From NCBI GenBank assembly GCA_017590115.1, contig JAGGNK010006448.1, positions 6,992,099 to 7,056,098 of the forward strand: a DNA stretch of 64,000 bases, in the 5' to 3' direction. The stretch is from Montifringilla adamsi. Its lineage: Eukaryota; Chordata; Aves; Passeriformes; Passeridae. Made by a program: the position numbers and the translations under genes. Numbering within the stretch: position 1 is the first letter of the stretch; each line of letters begins with the position of its first letter. Below the pieces are notes generated by a model. It made no database searches. It was not told the DNA's origin and worked only from the letters and a program-made list of their open reading frames with translations. Below, piece by piece: positions 23,437 through 38,072 of the stretch.

Positions 23437-26400
23437 ATGTATCTACTCTGAAGTCCAATAAATGTACTTTCAGTAGTCATAATTTAATCTAATGTAGATC
23501 ATGTCTTTAAAAAATTAACTCTTTTAAATTTCATACATTTTTCAACTCATTGAAAATTTTCATCAATTTTCTCATCAATTTTCATGATGCATTCATTCAA
23601 ACAAATGATACATTTTGGATACCAGCCTTTCTAGATTAGAAAACACAGGATAGCTGATACTCACTTAAAAATCATAGGAAGTAATGTGGAAATTAACTGG
23701 AAATAAGCTGTGTAATCAAATTTTCAGGTAAGAGAGATGTTAAACTTTGTTACAAAATAACTAAAACCACTGAATTTCAATTCTGTATTTAAAGCTCAAT
23801 CTGGATTTAAAATTAAAGCAAATGAAAAAAAAATTGGCTAAAAATGAATTTTAAAAAGCACAAAAATATTCCTACACCAAACCACAAACAGCCCCCTAAA
23901 ACCAAGCAAGAAGAATCCCATAAAACCATCAGGGGAACTTATCAATCTGTGTGCTTCCAGCTAAACAAAGCTCTCATTTTATCTCCAGCAACAAAGGCAG
24001 GAACTACTCCCAGTAATTTACATACTTGCAATTTACAGTTGTAAAATGTTCATTCCTATGTTCTTTTAAACATTGGCTCTTTGAAAAGAGATAATTTTCC
24101 TCTTTTAGATCAAAAGAGCAGGAAACTGTGTATTGGATTTCAGAAATCTTTCTGCTGGAGTTTAAATAATGACTAAATGAGAAGCCATGAAGTAATGGCT
24201 TTATTCAGTTTCTGTTACTGACATCAGCCTGTTTACACACTGAACTGAATTACTTCTGGTACAGTATCTTTGTGTGGCTCCAGCAAAACAGCCATAGCTG
24301 AGACTTGTTTCACTACAGAATCAGATATTAGCTAATGTGCCTGGAAATGCTCTTTGCCAGCTGTTCTTGATCTGGTGCTAATAGATATAGGAAAAAATCA
24401 CTGCACAGTTTAGCTAGAAATTCACATGCCAAGAGGCACTGACAACTGAGGCATTCCTCTTGTAAGTTCTGAAACAACAGGGCAATTGAGAGCAAAGATC
24501 ATGGCATGGTGATCTCACTGTGACCATAATTTAGATTTTTGTTTTGTGTATGCCTGAAAGAGAACACATGGCTGAGAAAAAACTTTGTGAGAGAGGAGAA
24601 ATTATCTTAGAATAAAATAGCTCATGCAAGTTCTGTCTTTTTTTTTCTTAGAACTGAAGTCAGCCCCGAAACCACAAAGTTAAACCTCTAATGTAGGCTA
24701 AGTGACATGAGCATTAAGTAATGATTACAGGAACACAGAAATGCCATTGTGTCAGTAAAACAGAAACTTATCTACATTTTAATTAAGTTAGGGAATTTGG
24801 TATGCACCTTTTCAATTATTTAATAAGCATATTTTTATATTAAAAAATCTATACTATAGAAGTGCCTTCCTCTCAGGTAAGGAAAAGTGAACCACAAAAT
24901 AAGCTAGCAGAAGCCCCTTTTCTCCAATTATATACATATTTGGGGGAAAAACAAAAAAGCAAAACCCACTGAATTGCAATCTAGTACTTGGTTTGCAGTG
25001 GTACTGCTGCTTTCTTTGTATCTTGCTTCTTTGTCATTGTCAGCCATAAATTGTTGATTTTTTTTTAAACTGTGGAGTTGTATAACATTCTTATGTAAAT
25101 GTTTCCTTATCCTCCAAAGCAGCAGACCTCTGCTGAGAAGACAAGCAATACTGCAGAGCTCTGCAACAAGATTTGAGGGCTTTGGATATGACCTTTGGGT
25201 GAGTACATTTTAACCAGGAAATTTGATTATCATGCATAACACCATTAGGGACTGCTTCTCCTTTGCTTGATTTAGAAAGGCATAGAGAAACTCTTCCACG
25301 AAGCTCAAGTTATTAGTGCCTATCTTGGAAAATTCTGCTCTGAATTCCCGAAGTTACATAATGCTAGGTTTGTCAACCTTCACACACAGCCGTAGTGAGA
25401 AATATGGTGCAGGCCTCCAACAACCTGTTGAGAGTTCCACCCAAGTCATTGACCATGCTGAGTCCATCAATCAAATTTTTTATGCAAGGCATCATCCTCA
25501 ACTGCTGTAGCACAGCCTAAGTGTATCTACTTTGTAATTGAAGTTGCTATGTTGTAATAGTTCTTGAGCATTTCAGGCAATGCTCAAAAGTTTACTACTT
25601 TTACAATTAAGAGGAGAAAGGATGTGATAAGAAAGCAGTTCTAAGTCTTGCCCTGCTCATTATCTTATATTTTTGGTTCATCCTTCAGAAGTTGAATAGC
25701 TTGAGACAAAGCTAAATAATTCCTGGCATCTGATTTAGGTTCAGCCTTTCTCTAGTCCTTATTAGTGCTACGGTTCCTTGCTTGAAAGGGTACAAGCAGC
25801 TTAGATTCTCTCTTAATTCATTCCAAAGCATGTTAACCTTAGAGACGTTTATTTGAAGTGAGTTGGGAAAAAGTACTTTCTTCCTTTTGTTCAACAAAGT
25901 AAAGCTATGATGTTTATCCTCATGCAATCTATACTCTTAGCTGATTTTACAAGAAGAGAAAATTGCATCAAATTCATCTGGAGGCTTCAGCCAAATCAAA
26001 TAATTCCCATCTCATAAAATATGCTTTTAGGGTCTGATTTTTAATTTACCATTAAAAATTTTTAAATTGTCCATTAAAAACACTACTGAGGGGAAAAGAA
26101 AAAGTCAAATGAATGATTTTGTAAAACTTATTGCTGCAGTTATAATTATGTCCTCAGAACATAATTATTTAGAACTGCTTTAGCGAATCTTGTGAATAGG
26201 CAGAATTATTAAGATTCTGAATCAATTAACATCAAGCTTTTAACAGTTTTAATATATAACTTTGGAGAACAGAGGAGGGTCAAGGTAAGGCCAGGACTTA
26301 GTAGTTTAACATGCTCTTTTCTTTTACACATCTGGGGTGTCAGTAGTTTTGACAAGTAGCTTTTTTTGTAGCAAAACGCAAAAGCTCCCATGTACAAGCC

Positions 26401-28605
26401 CCAGAATGATTAACATGCATTTGATGAGTGAAAGGTATTAGACAATTTTCAAACCAGTATTAATGTTAACATCATGGCAAACTATAAAAGTAAGCGGGTT
26501 TGATCATAAGAAAATGACACAAAGTTCAAACAGTCTAGCCAGGGAGAATATTGCCAGTAGATTTGCAGGATCATAAAAAGCAGACACCTGAATATGAAGG
26601 TTTCAGTTAATTTTCCAATATCTCTTCCTAAGTTTCTCAACAAAATGGAGCAATTACAATAAATGAATAGAGGTGTGAATGAGGTCCCAGACTTAGAAGA
26701 AAAAAGAGGTAGATTGTCACTGATGAATACTACAGAAATGAAGAAATTGAAATTAAATTGTGCACATTAAAATAAAATATGTTTGTCATCATCTGAAAAA
26801 CAATAAGCATTATTGATGAAATAGCATGGCCTGGTAAAAACTCTTATGAAATCTCCAAAATTAGGATTTTACAATTCATATACCAGCTTCAGTACCTTAT
26901 AAAATGCTTTTACTATCTAATTATTTAAGGTCTTATTTTATTTAGTGACTTCAAAGTACATGGCATTTCTATTGATTTTTGAAGTGGAACTAAAAAATTT
27001 CTCTTACAAACTGTTCTTCCACAAGTTGATGATGCAAATCAGAAACTCCTGCTGCTTATTTCACTTCTTTTGTACACTTCTAAGAACAGAATATGATATT
27101 TCCTGGAAGAGTTTTTTCACTGCCCTCTGAGGGAGCCAAAACACCTGTGTCAAAATAATTTCTGCAAATTACAGTAGAAAGGTGTTGGGTCATGTTCCTA
27201 AAGTTTTATACACTTTGACAGAAGTTTAATGGGGAAGACACTCCTCCATTCCCTTTTCATGTTTCCCCTACTATCACCTAGGGATTCATCCTTCTTGCTG
27301 CAGCCTTTTTACCATTCATCATTTCTATTATTTTTATCATTCATTCTTTAATGAGTATTTGACTATCCACAAAGCTGACCAGCAGTTTTCTGGGGGTTTA
27401 CAATAAAGCACTGAAATGAGATTCAGCCACAGGTTCTTCATTAATACATTCTGGTTTTCAAAAACGGGGAAACTTTCTCCCAGATTGCTGCATCAGAAAA
27501 GTCAAGGTAGATATGCTATGTTAGGCCAAAGATGTTTAGTCCTTGTATTGTATAGGTGCTGAAACAGGAAAATGTAAGTACAGTTAAATCAACAGTGATA
27601 TGTGTTTTCTCAAATATTCAACTATCACCTTGTGATTGGAAGGAATTTGAGAGTGGTTTACAGGCTATTTAATTATTTCTTCTTTTCTGCAAGGATAACA
27701 TTCTGAGCCCAAAGTTGTGTTAAAAAAAAATGTGACTGAAGAATCAAGTTGAAGTAAGGAAACATGACCTTATCTAATTTTATTTGTGGTATTCTACATA
27801 TCTCTATCATTTGTTAAAATATTATAATAATTTATTTTTCCTTCTTATACTTCATGTTTATATTGAAATAAGTTATGCTGGGCAAAAAGACATTGTTTTC
27901 CAAAAGATTTGGTGCCAGAAAATTACAAAGATTATATGCAAATATTACTTTGACTACTTTAGAAATGAAATTTAATATTGCCTTTGCTTCCTTTCATCCA
28001 AAATCTTCCCAGAAGAATTTTCTTTGCTAAGCACATCTAGAAACATGAAGTGCCATTTAAAAAGACCCTGAAACATATTTCTGAAATTGAAGAACTCCTT
28101 CATAGTTCGGGAATTTGTCACTGGAACATTAGTTGAAAACAATCATATCAGACTTTAACTGTTGACCTTTCTTTGGTGATGGAATGATTTCTCTTTATGG
28201 CTTATCTACAAATGAGACTTGTACTGACCCCAGTACATCGTGTCTGCCTTGTTACTGTGAGTTAATAGTATTCTAAGGACTCCTTTTCTTCTCAGCTCCA
28301 CTGTTTATTCACTTTACCCAGGGGGTCAGTGTTTGCTCAAACCATCAGTAACTGTTGAAAATCTTCACATTTTCTTTGGAACCAGCTGCTGATTCTGAGA
28401 CAAAAGGCCTTATAAGGAAATACTGAGCAGTGAAGACCTATCACAAATAGTTTCCAAGCATATGTTAGAGGAATAACATAAGGTTTGACAGAATATTTCC
28501 TAGGATTTATAACAGAATTAGACACTGTTCAAAAAGACAAAGGTGTTTTATATACAAATGGATTAATAATACAAACCAGGGCTGACTGATACAGGTACAC
28601 TGATA
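23437..28605. other. Unique AT-rich DNA, no gene seen
   Basis: No recognised repeat or gene. Open frames here are short (under 75 codons) and unrecognised. A 9-bp-arm hairpin at 26142-26168 is listed separately. Sequence at about 25240-25510 is somewhat less AT-rich with a 64-codon frame, without identifiable motifs. Confidence 0.5.
26142..26168. repeat. Short inverted repeat (9-bp arms)
   Basis: Arms 26142-26150 and 26160-26168 ('ataattatg' / 'cataattat') flank a 9-nt loop. Partial pairing continues outward. AT-rich hairpins of this size are common by chance. Confidence 0.6.
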
Positions 28606-28627
28606 CATTGAGTGATATCACTCAATG
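28606..28627. repeat. 22-bp perfect palindrome
   Basis: A perfect 22-bp self-complementary sequence is centred on GATATC (28614-28619), with half-site CATTGAGTGAT. A 22-bp perfect palindrome is uncommon by chance but not decisive in 64 kb of AT-rich DNA. No function is assignable. Confidence 0.85.
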
Positions 28628-30204
28628 AGTTCTCTAATATTTCCAAAAGATAATGTTCAAACAATTTTCTTTATCATTGCAGATAGAAGAATAAGTAAAA
28701 ATAACATGTTTTCTAGTATTTTGGACAATTCTGAAGTGATTAATTTGTCTTTTAAAAAGTAAAACCAAAAGAAAATGATTGAAAGCTCTCATTCTTCCTA
28801 TTGAAACCATATAATTGGATATTCTTTCTGTTTCTTCAGTTACACAGGTTGTCTGATTTTAAATAGTGAAGGAAAATGTGTTTGCAAGAATAAGTTTAGT
28901 AACAAGGTTATATAAACCATGTGAGTTGAGGTTTTTAATGTAAATCAAAGGGAAGAGATTTTAAAACCATTCCTTCAATGCAAAAATAATGCCATTACAC
29001 TGGATCACATGAGGCCAAATGCATTACTTACAGCTCATTGAAAAGTCAGAGTAAATACCAATGGCATACAACTGCCCAGTCCTAAACTGTCTGGAAAGTT
29101 GCCTGAGTAAGGACTTTAGTTTTAGTTTTGAGCTAAAGTCCTACTTCAGAGATGGATTCAGAAAAAATTCTGTGTCTATCAAGTGGAACTCAGATGAAAA
29201 ATTGGTCCAAGAGCCCACATTCTGATGGGTCTGAGGAGATGGGTGCTCTGCCCTCATGTGTTTCTGAGACCACCTCAGTAAAAGTGTCTCTGCCAGGGTG
29301 GAACATGATGATTGCTAACTGGCCCCTGAGGTCTCAGAGGAGGTTGCTTGATGTGTGTGTAGCACATCAGTTCAATCGGGGCCACTGCAGGAGGGTGCTA
29401 TATCAGCAGGAGGCATTACTTTCCAGGCTTTTTGCTCTAACTAAATTCAGCAGCACAGCAGTTATTTTCCCTGGAGTTTGTTGTCTTGTACAGATTGCCT
29501 GTGTTTAAAAGATGGGCTTATGAAATAACCGGAGCAAAGTAATTCTCTCTCTAAAACACATCACTGACAGGCTGCTTTTTGCCCTGAAACATGATGTTCT
29601 GTCTTCTTACATGTTCTATTTGACTGATTTATTACACATCCTTTAGGTGAGAGAAAACTGACAGTTCATGGACTGCAAAATATTTTATCTGGTTAGAAGT
29701 GCTGGTTTACTGAAATCTAAACACTTAAGAATAAAATATATTTTAGCAAGAGGGTTTTGTTTGGTTTGTTGGTTTAGTTTGCTTGTTTTTTTAAGGGCAA
29801 AAAAGAATTGCAGAAACGTTGGCATTTTGCTAATACTTAGACTTTTAATGAACTTTTTTTTTTTACTTTAACTTTTCACTTTTAAACATCTGTCATAACA
29901 ACTAGAAAGTTTTTAATTCATCTGAAAAACATTTTGTTCCAAATTTTACGTTGAAGATATTTGATGTTTAATATTTCTTTTAAAAAAACCAAAAAAAAAC
30001 CACCACAGGATTTGCACTGAAGATAAAATCCTTATCTGTCTGTATCTATTAAGGGAAAAAACAACAATATAATGTGTGCATTATATATTCATTATAAACA
30101 CATGTACCAACACACATACACACATTTCAAAGCAGATGTGTGTGGAGAAGAACTTGGGGATATGGTGAGTAAATTACTCAACATCACCTGGAAATGGGTG
30201 CTTT
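28628..30204. other. Unique AT-rich DNA with one unrecognised 118-codon frame
   Basis: An ATG-started frame at 29152-29508 of 118 codons lies in sequence of higher GC than its surroundings. Its product is Ser/Cys-rich, without a domain I can identify and with no clear splice or promoter context, so I do not call it a gene. A 10-bp-arm inverted repeat occurs at 29110-29119 / 29133-29142. T/G-rich runs lie at 29755-29790 and 29850-29860. Confidence 0.45.
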
Positions 30205-30799
30205 CAGTCTGAAAAGCCAAACATATCTTGGAATGCATCAAAAGATATGAAGCCAGCAGGTTGAGGGAGGTGATTATGGCCCTCCACTCTGCTCCTGTGA
30301 GACCCCATCTGGAGTGCTGCATCCAGCTGTGGGACCCTCATTATTAGGGCATGAATCTGCTGGAGCAGGTCCAGAGGAGGGCCACAAAGATGACCAAAGA
30401 CTGGGACCACCCATTATGCAGACAGGCTGAGATTTGGGGTTGTTCAGTCTGGGAAAGAGAAGATTCTAAGGTGACTTTATAGCAGCCTTCCAGTACCTAA
30501 AATATAGCTTATAATAAAGTTGGAGAGGGACTTTTCAGAAGGGCATGAAGAGGTACAACAACAGGGAATGGTTTTCAATTGAAAGAGGATACATTTAGAC
30601 TACACATGAGGGCAATAAAACAGTGGAACAACTTGCCCAGGAAAGCTGTGGGTGATCTATCCCTGGAAGTGTTCAATGCCAGGTTGGATGAGTCTCTGAG
30701 AAACTTGTTCTTTGGAAGGTCTCACCACCTCTGGCAGAGTGCTTGGAACTAGATGATCATGGTCCCTCCCAACCCAAACCATTCTATGATTTTATGATT
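30205..30799 (+). mobile_element. CR1 LINE, 5'-truncated copy with intact 3' end
   Basis: This is the longest continuous CR1 3' copy in the window. Recognisable blocks in order are 'gaccccatctggagtgctgc', 'ggagcaggtccagaggaggg', 'gacaggctgagatttggggt', a 'gtggaacaacttgcccagg' block, 'aggttggatgagtctctgag', and finally 'cccaacccaaaccattctat' with an octamer end at about 30779-30799. It covers the end of ORF2 and the 3' UTR in plus orientation and is disrupted by stops and small indels. The 5' edge is uncertain by tens of bases. Confidence 0.94.
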
Positions 30800-33700
30800 A
30801 TACAGTAAATATAAAAGAAGAACTGAAACCTATTTTTTTCATAGTTAAGTCATCTGTCATTTTTATTGAATACTGCTGGGCACCAGTACTGGTAAAAAAC
30901 AAAAACACGAACAGCAACGGCATTTTCAGTATTGTGTTATGCAATTCTGTTCAGGAATTTCAGTTAATTTACCATGACGATAAAATGTATAAGAAGTGTT
31001 TACACCTCCAGTGGTTCTTCCCTTGAGGAGCTGCGCAGCAGAATTATAAGCTGCATAGAGACAAGTTGTAGGATTCATGACAGACAGAAAGGGAATTGCC
31101 TTGTCAGTCTCACAAGTGTGAGGATTGCAAACGGAATCTCATCAAATGTAATTTCTCTTCTGCTTTGTACATCAAATGCCTGAACTAAAATTCCACATTC
31201 TGCTGTGACTGAATGAACTTGCTCCTTCTGGACAGCTGCATTCCCTGAGCCTTCCAGTACTCTGAAAAGATAACAAAACTGTCCCTAAGAATTAAAAGTG
31301 AAAGATGAGATAAACAGCGAGAATTTGGTGATTGTTAGTGCCGTGTTTTTACCTATCTAACTGCAAACAGAGAAAGACAAGTTTCTTCAGCTTGCATTAA
31401 GCATCCTTTCATCAAGACCAATGTACTCTTTGGTGAAATGGTGGGAAATACTTGATATTACAATAAATTTAATTGCAAACAAATGCCAAAAAGAAAACAA
31501 TACTTCTCCATCCTCTCTGTTTTGCTTCTGTGTTGCAAAGGCTTACATATTATCATATCTTTAGAGAACAGAGAGTATTTCTCAGTTCCTTGTAGTTTAT
31601 CTGAGGTGGTCTCAGGTGCTATCAAAGGTGCTAGCTGTTTTTAAAATCTCCAGCAATACTAAATAATGTTGGTTTTGCACATACATTAATTCCAAAATAT
31701 AAACTGGACATTCCTAGGAACACCATGACGAGAGCTAGCAATGTTGAATTTCACCTTCAATCAAATTGAGCAGTGGTGGTTTAGCAGTGTCTAGCGGGTC
31801 ATGTGAGGTCGGGACCAGCACATGTATGCTTGTGTTTCATTTATTACAAAATGAAGTGGGATTTCCTGGTGATCCTAACTAGTTCTGATTCAATAATGTC
31901 TAGGTTAGTATTTCAGTCCGTGTTAGCAGCAAGTCCCATGATGGTCTGACAAACTCTTTGAAGCAGGCAGCTTTGCTCTGCAGCAACTTGCCACCAATGG
32001 CATCTTTGTCGTGTGAGGAGAGAAGATGTCACTGCTTAGCTCTCAGTGATTTATATCCTCTCTGAACACAGTAATTCTTTGCTTCTGATTATTGTTCTTT
32101 GGAAGTCTGTGCTTTTAACCACAAACAAAAGTAATTTTGATTTTCAGGAACCTTACACAGATGATCGTTGAATAAGTGTGCATACATTATATTAAAATGT
32201 ATATTTATACATAAATAAAAAAAATAGTTAAACATGTAAATAATAATGAAATAGATCTATATATAAAAGAAAGAAATTACTCCTCACTAATAATGGAGAA
32301 CACAACCAAGGGAAAATTATGGTAAGCTAGAAACAAGATTTAAAGCGGAGAATATTAGTGTAGGGGTTAAAAAATTAATGTTATCTTAAAAGACAAATCC
32401 GGGAAATTCTGTGGTTATTTAAACCTGAAAACACATATGTATTAATGTATGAAAATATATTTTCAACAGCTGTAATTTTAGCATGCAGATAGTTTGAATT
32501 TCTCTGATGTCACAAACCAACCATTTTGAAAGAGGGTTTAACTAACTTTGCATTTAATCATAACATACAGCTGTTGAGATTCAAGACATTTTTAATTTAA
32601 ACTTAGTTTCTACTAGAGTGGAAGTGTGAAGAAGATACTCTAAGTATGGTATTTCTTACAATTACATATTTTTAGTATGAAATATGACATTTAAAATGAC
32701 ATATTTTTAATTAATTTATAGCACAAATAGCAGTCCTAAATTTTCAGAATCTTTTCTTCTGAAGTTAACATCTTCAGTTTAGGGGAAATGCAACATATGC
32801 AACATATGTTCATTTAAAACAAAAAGACTTCTTCAAAGCTTGTATTGACATATTTTTGACATTGACACACAATATGAATGAGGATAGCATTCAGGTTGTT
32901 AATTTATGGATGAAAAAGTTAGAAGAAGGAAAACTGAAGGATACTCCAGTAGTGCTAAGTGTTATTCTTATGGAATGTGTTGTAAAATAAGTTTAGGTAT
33001 TTTCCCAAACACTGACAATTAGAAAATGTTTTTAAAGTGATCTTTATTTTACCTAAAGAAATCATATTGTTCCACTGTGAGTGTTTTGAGCTTTTTTTCA
33101 GGCAGTCAATTCTGCTTCTACCTATTTATAAACAATTATCAGAGCCCTATGAGATTAATCAAAATGAATCTTGAATGATTTCCGTTAATTATACCAAGCA
33201 GAAATTTGGCTGAGAGGGTCAAGTGTCTTAATATGCACTCAAAAAGCTCAGCATTTTAGAATAAAATTGCTTTGATCTTTGAAAAAATTAATAAAAAAGG
33301 AATGAATTTTGTTAACTGCATAGTTGTATATTTTTCTAATATATTTATTTTTTTCTAAAAGAATTTAATGGAGGTCTGGAACTTCACAAGGTAAAATTAA
33401 ACTATTCACAAAAAGCTTACTTTCTTGTAATCTAAGCAGAATGTCACAGGTCTATAAAGGATCAGAAAAAAAAAATAAACTGAAAATTGCAAAACATCCT
33501 TCCTAGAAAAGACTTATATGTGCTATAAATTAGTTGCCTTATGGGCTCAAACTGAAAATATGGAGAGGAAAAGAGAGTTGCCTGTTGTTGTTCTTTACTT
33601 CCAAGAAAATAAATACATTCAGTCATCTTGAAATCTTGGGTTTTGCCATTTGTTTGGTTTTATATGGTGTTCATTTGAGAATAGAGACACTTGGGAAAAA

Positions 33701-36700
33701 GTGCTCTGTAATCCATGTGCTCACAGCCAAGATGGATATGGACATCACATGTATCTGTGCTCATGGCAGAGAAAAAATAAAATTGGGTTTTCGTTAGAGC
33801 AATGAGACATGGATAGGGAAGTAATTGCATACAATTATTATTTAACCATGTTTAATTATACACATTATTTTTGTTACATGGACATTTGCTGAAAATGTTT
33901 AATATCTTGAAGGAATTTTTTAAAATATAAAGAAATGTATGTGGTTTGTTCATTTAATACTAATGAATAACTGACAATGATAAAATGTTATTAATCTGCT
34001 TGCATTTATAAAACATCAGTGCACAAAGCATATTTTGGCTCTGTTTCCTTAGCTATCTAGGACATTATCAGCCATGCAGAACCATATGTCACCAGAAACA
34101 GTTATAAATTTTCAGCTCCTTATTCTTTTAGTGCTGAGGGGGAAAAACCCCAAAAAACTAAAAAAAAAAAACAAAATTGAAAAACCTCAGGGGGGAAAAA
34201 AAAAAAAAAAGTAAAACCTTCATTGTACACATGAAATAGATGTCTTAAAAATTTCATTTTGGGTCTCACACTAGTTTTAAGTTGAAACATTGAGATTTAA
34301 ATTTCAGGCAGCATAAATAATTTTTTTAATTACTGTCCTTCTTAGAACCACATGCAGAACTCTTGGGTTCTAAACATCTAAGCAACTACTTTGTCTGTAC
34401 GATTCCTCTTATGCTCTATCAGAGACTTTCCACAGGTTGCTTTTCATAGGGGTGTATGTCACCCTAGACAAAACTTAAGAGCAGTTCCATAATGAAATGG
34501 CTCAAAGAGTTGCCCCAACAAGCAACTTGAACAGCATGGAAAAGTGGACTCAAATTCAGACCCCTAAATATGGATGTCTACAAAAGAGTTCTCTACATGA
34601 GATTCAGCCAAGCATTCATTAGATCCAGGAAATGTTTGCAGAGATGCCAGGCTCCCTATATGCTTGATCAAAGTTGGTTATGTCATCCCTAGTGATTAGA
34701 AAGCATCCACCTGCGGAAAGTTTTGGGTCTTTCTTCAGAGGTGACAAGTGTTGCAATTACAAAGCACAAGTTTGTAAGGATGACAACTTTTACATAAGTA
34801 GTTTCTAGTCTCAGGAACTCAAGTTACTGTTTAACAAATGTATTTATACATGACAGTAAGAAATGCCAACCATCCTTAGGCCTTTTTTTTTTTTTTTTTC
34901 CTCCAACAGGCAAATACAGAATATGCTTGCTTGGGGAACCTACAGGAATGATTTCTCCAGTATGTGCATTATTTGTAGACATTAGTCTTTAAAAATGCTT
35001 ATTAAAATAATTCTTATTGAAAAATATGTTGCCAGACAGTTTTGCTCAGATAAAAAGCACAACCAAAGCCTGATCCTGAGGTAATATTGCAATACATTAA
35101 AACTAAAAGAAAGAATATGTTTCTCTCTACAGGTCAGAGTATCAGTACTGAAAAGTATTCCTTTTTTTTCCCCCAAATAACATTTCACTATTTCAGAGTG
35201 GAATAATCAGATTTGCATTTGAAAATTTTGTAAGGTTAGACTTCAAGGTTTTTTTAAGGATGTAGATTGTACATCTTGAGTTTTTGAATTAGCATGTTGA
35301 TACAATGCTTTGCTCAATTAAAAAGCACAGACAAAAAAAGTGATGCAGTACACTCCTAAAATGCGTTAGTGAAAAGGGTATTGCATAGGGCTGAGCTGGA
35401 ATGTCTCTCTTAAAAGCAGCATTGAGTTAACAAGATGAGTTTTCTTCCATGAGTTCCTGAGACAAAGATTTATCACTTGCTTGTTGAGCTTGACTGACTA
35501 TGAAAAGAAACAAGCAATTTCACCTCAGAGACAGCACATCTTCAGAATTTATTGTGACACCCTGACTTTTGAATTTTTCAGTCAAGTCCTCACAAAAGAG
35601 CCCTATGATTCTACTTACCAGAACTCAGGCTCAAAGTTTAAATTAATGCCAGAAGTAAAGTTTCAAATTTTCAGCTGGAACTGGACCAATTAAATTGTTC
35701 AGCTTGATTATGTCTTTAAATTTCATCAGGGTAGTGATGTTTCTGTTAGATTATTTCACTGTCTTCATAAGATATACGGCTTACTGTTAATGGAACATGT
35801 TTTGGGGCTTTTTTAGCACTCTTATTGTGTTTCCAGAGCTGAAAAGAAGTTTCTGGGGTGCTTTGATCAAGACAGAAGATTTTTAAGAGAATTTTTTAGG
35901 GATTATAGGGTTTTAAAAATAAGTCTGTGCTTATGTGATGCAGAGCCAGAGAGCTGAGATTTTTATGCATTTGAATTAGAATTAGGCTTCATGAGAGATC
36001 AGCCACTGAAGCCTGCAGAAGTTCTCTAGAGAGCACTTACAGAAAATTATTTTCCTCAAATCATATGCTTTTTATGGTTGAATACTGAGAGTCAGATTTT
36101 ATTTCCTGTGGAAATCAGGGTCAATATGCTATTTTTTTATATTCAGAATATGACAGGCCCTGGAAGGTAGTTTCTCAATGTCCCGTGAATCCCTGTGGGG
36201 GATACTGTGGAAGGCAAAGGAAAGGAAAAATCATTGAGATAAAAATGAATTTGCCTTTTCTGCATATTTTTCTGCTCCTTAAAGATAAATCACTCTTTAT
36301 TTTTCTATTGTAGATCTATAAGGCAGACAGAGAGCATATATTATATTTAATTTCTTACTGACTTTATGGCATTCAAACAAATGATACTTTGCTTTTGAAT
36401 TCTTAAAAATTGATTATTTCTCTGCATTATTCCTTAGTCTATGGATCCTAATTCAAAATGATAATTCTGCTTTAACACTAAGAATATTTCAGGTGTGATC
36501 AGAACCCTTTTGAACCCTGAGCCTAAAGTTTTCATCTGCACTCCTGTTTGTTGCTGACTCTACTTCAAAGTTCTTTGCCACAAGTAAGAATTTCACCATA
36601 GTGACTTTGTCTATTCAACAAGAAGAAAAATCTTGTTAGACTCAGAAAAGAAGGAAGAGGAAAAAGAAGTGAGAAAGAAAACTGTCAGTTGCATCAAATA

Positions 36701-38072
36701 ATGGCGAACAAAAAGAATTGCCTTTGGATTTTTCTATTAATTATCTTGCTCTAGTATAATTACAGGATTTGAACAACCTATAATAACAATGATTAGAGTT
36801 TTGTATTGCAAAATATATGTAATAATGAATAATGCAGAAAAGGTTGTGTCTTCAGGACAATGATTTTGTTCTTACACAAGGTATAAGGCTGTCTGATATA
36901 GTGAGGGAAGAAACAGAGAATAGGGGAAAGGTACTCTTCCAAATCGATGCATCAATTAATGGAGTTCAAGGTTTTCTTAAAAAGAAAAAATCCTCAATTC
37001 ATTTATTCTTTTCATTTTAGAGGTTACTAGCCAAAAATGTCAGCAGGGTAACACTTTTAAAGCAACTTTGATGGTGACAACCATTTCTCTGGTTAATATA
37101 CTGCTGTGCTAAACAACAAGCTCTGGTTTCAGAGATGAATTTGGTCATAATTCCTCTGTCAAAAATATTTAAGTTAAAATATAATAATAATAAATATTTT
37201 AACTTCAAATTTCCTCACTAAAAGAAAATAATAGCTTCAACTTCTGAACTGAAATTTAGGTTTGTATTGCTCTGATTTGTGCTGAAGTTTCAGCAACTCA
37301 TTTTTTGAACTTACCTATCAGAACAGTATTGTAACTAGGAGCCTAGATTAGAGATCTCTGGGTCAGTTCTGCATAGTGTTTATGAAAGATTCTTTTAATA
37401 GGAGTCCTCAGCTCTGACCATAGGATAATTTGTCTGTGCAAATTTTGTGCAATAGTGTCTACTTCCTTTTTCCTGCAAATATTTAATAAATTCATCAGAA
37501 GGTTCATACTTAAATGTATTCAGCTTTTATGCATGTAGTTGAATATGTGAGAGGGAAGGAAATGAAGCACCTCAAAGAAGTTCTCTTCTAAATGATAGAA
37601 CTTCAATGAGGTAATCACAGATTATACTGCATAAGATCTTTTCACACCCTCTTGCTACTCATTAATTTTCCAGAAGTAGACTTTAAAATACATAATATTT
37701 TTCTTTGACATAAGCAAATGATTAAAGTTTTAATATAAACTGTAATGTAGCATGAGCCATTTGAGTCTCCATAATCAAAACTTGAGACATAAATGAAGTA
37801 TTTACAAAGTTCACAAAGTTTGCATTTGAGAGTCACTGATCTCTATGTGTTGTACTTGTTTATTTTCACTTTATGTAGATACTTTTAAGTAACTATTTTT
37901 AATATATATTTTAATATCCCAGGTATTTATTCCTCATTTACTTGTTTCTCACACATCACCTTCATTGTGATTATCTTATTAAAATACTGTTGCTTATGTC
38001 CTATCCAAAGTTCTACTAGTAAAGTTTGGAAGCATTTTTAGAGTACTGATACCTGAGAAAAGCTTGAGAAAA
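30800..38072. other. Unique AT-rich DNA, no gene seen
   Basis: Over 7 kb without a recognisable gene or interspersed repeat. Simple-sequence spots include the AT-rich region 32190-32275, an A-rich cluster at 34140-34213 (A15 run at 34196-34210), a T17 run at 34883-34899 and a purine tract at 36643-36681. All ATG frames are under 90 codons. The segment 31700-32060 has slightly higher GC but nothing I recognise. Confidence 0.5.

Noticed and set aside
26142..26168. 9-bp-arm AT hairpin considered as a regulatory or miRNA precursor
   Set aside because: It is too short and AT-rich to be distinguished from chance, so it is listed as a repeat only.
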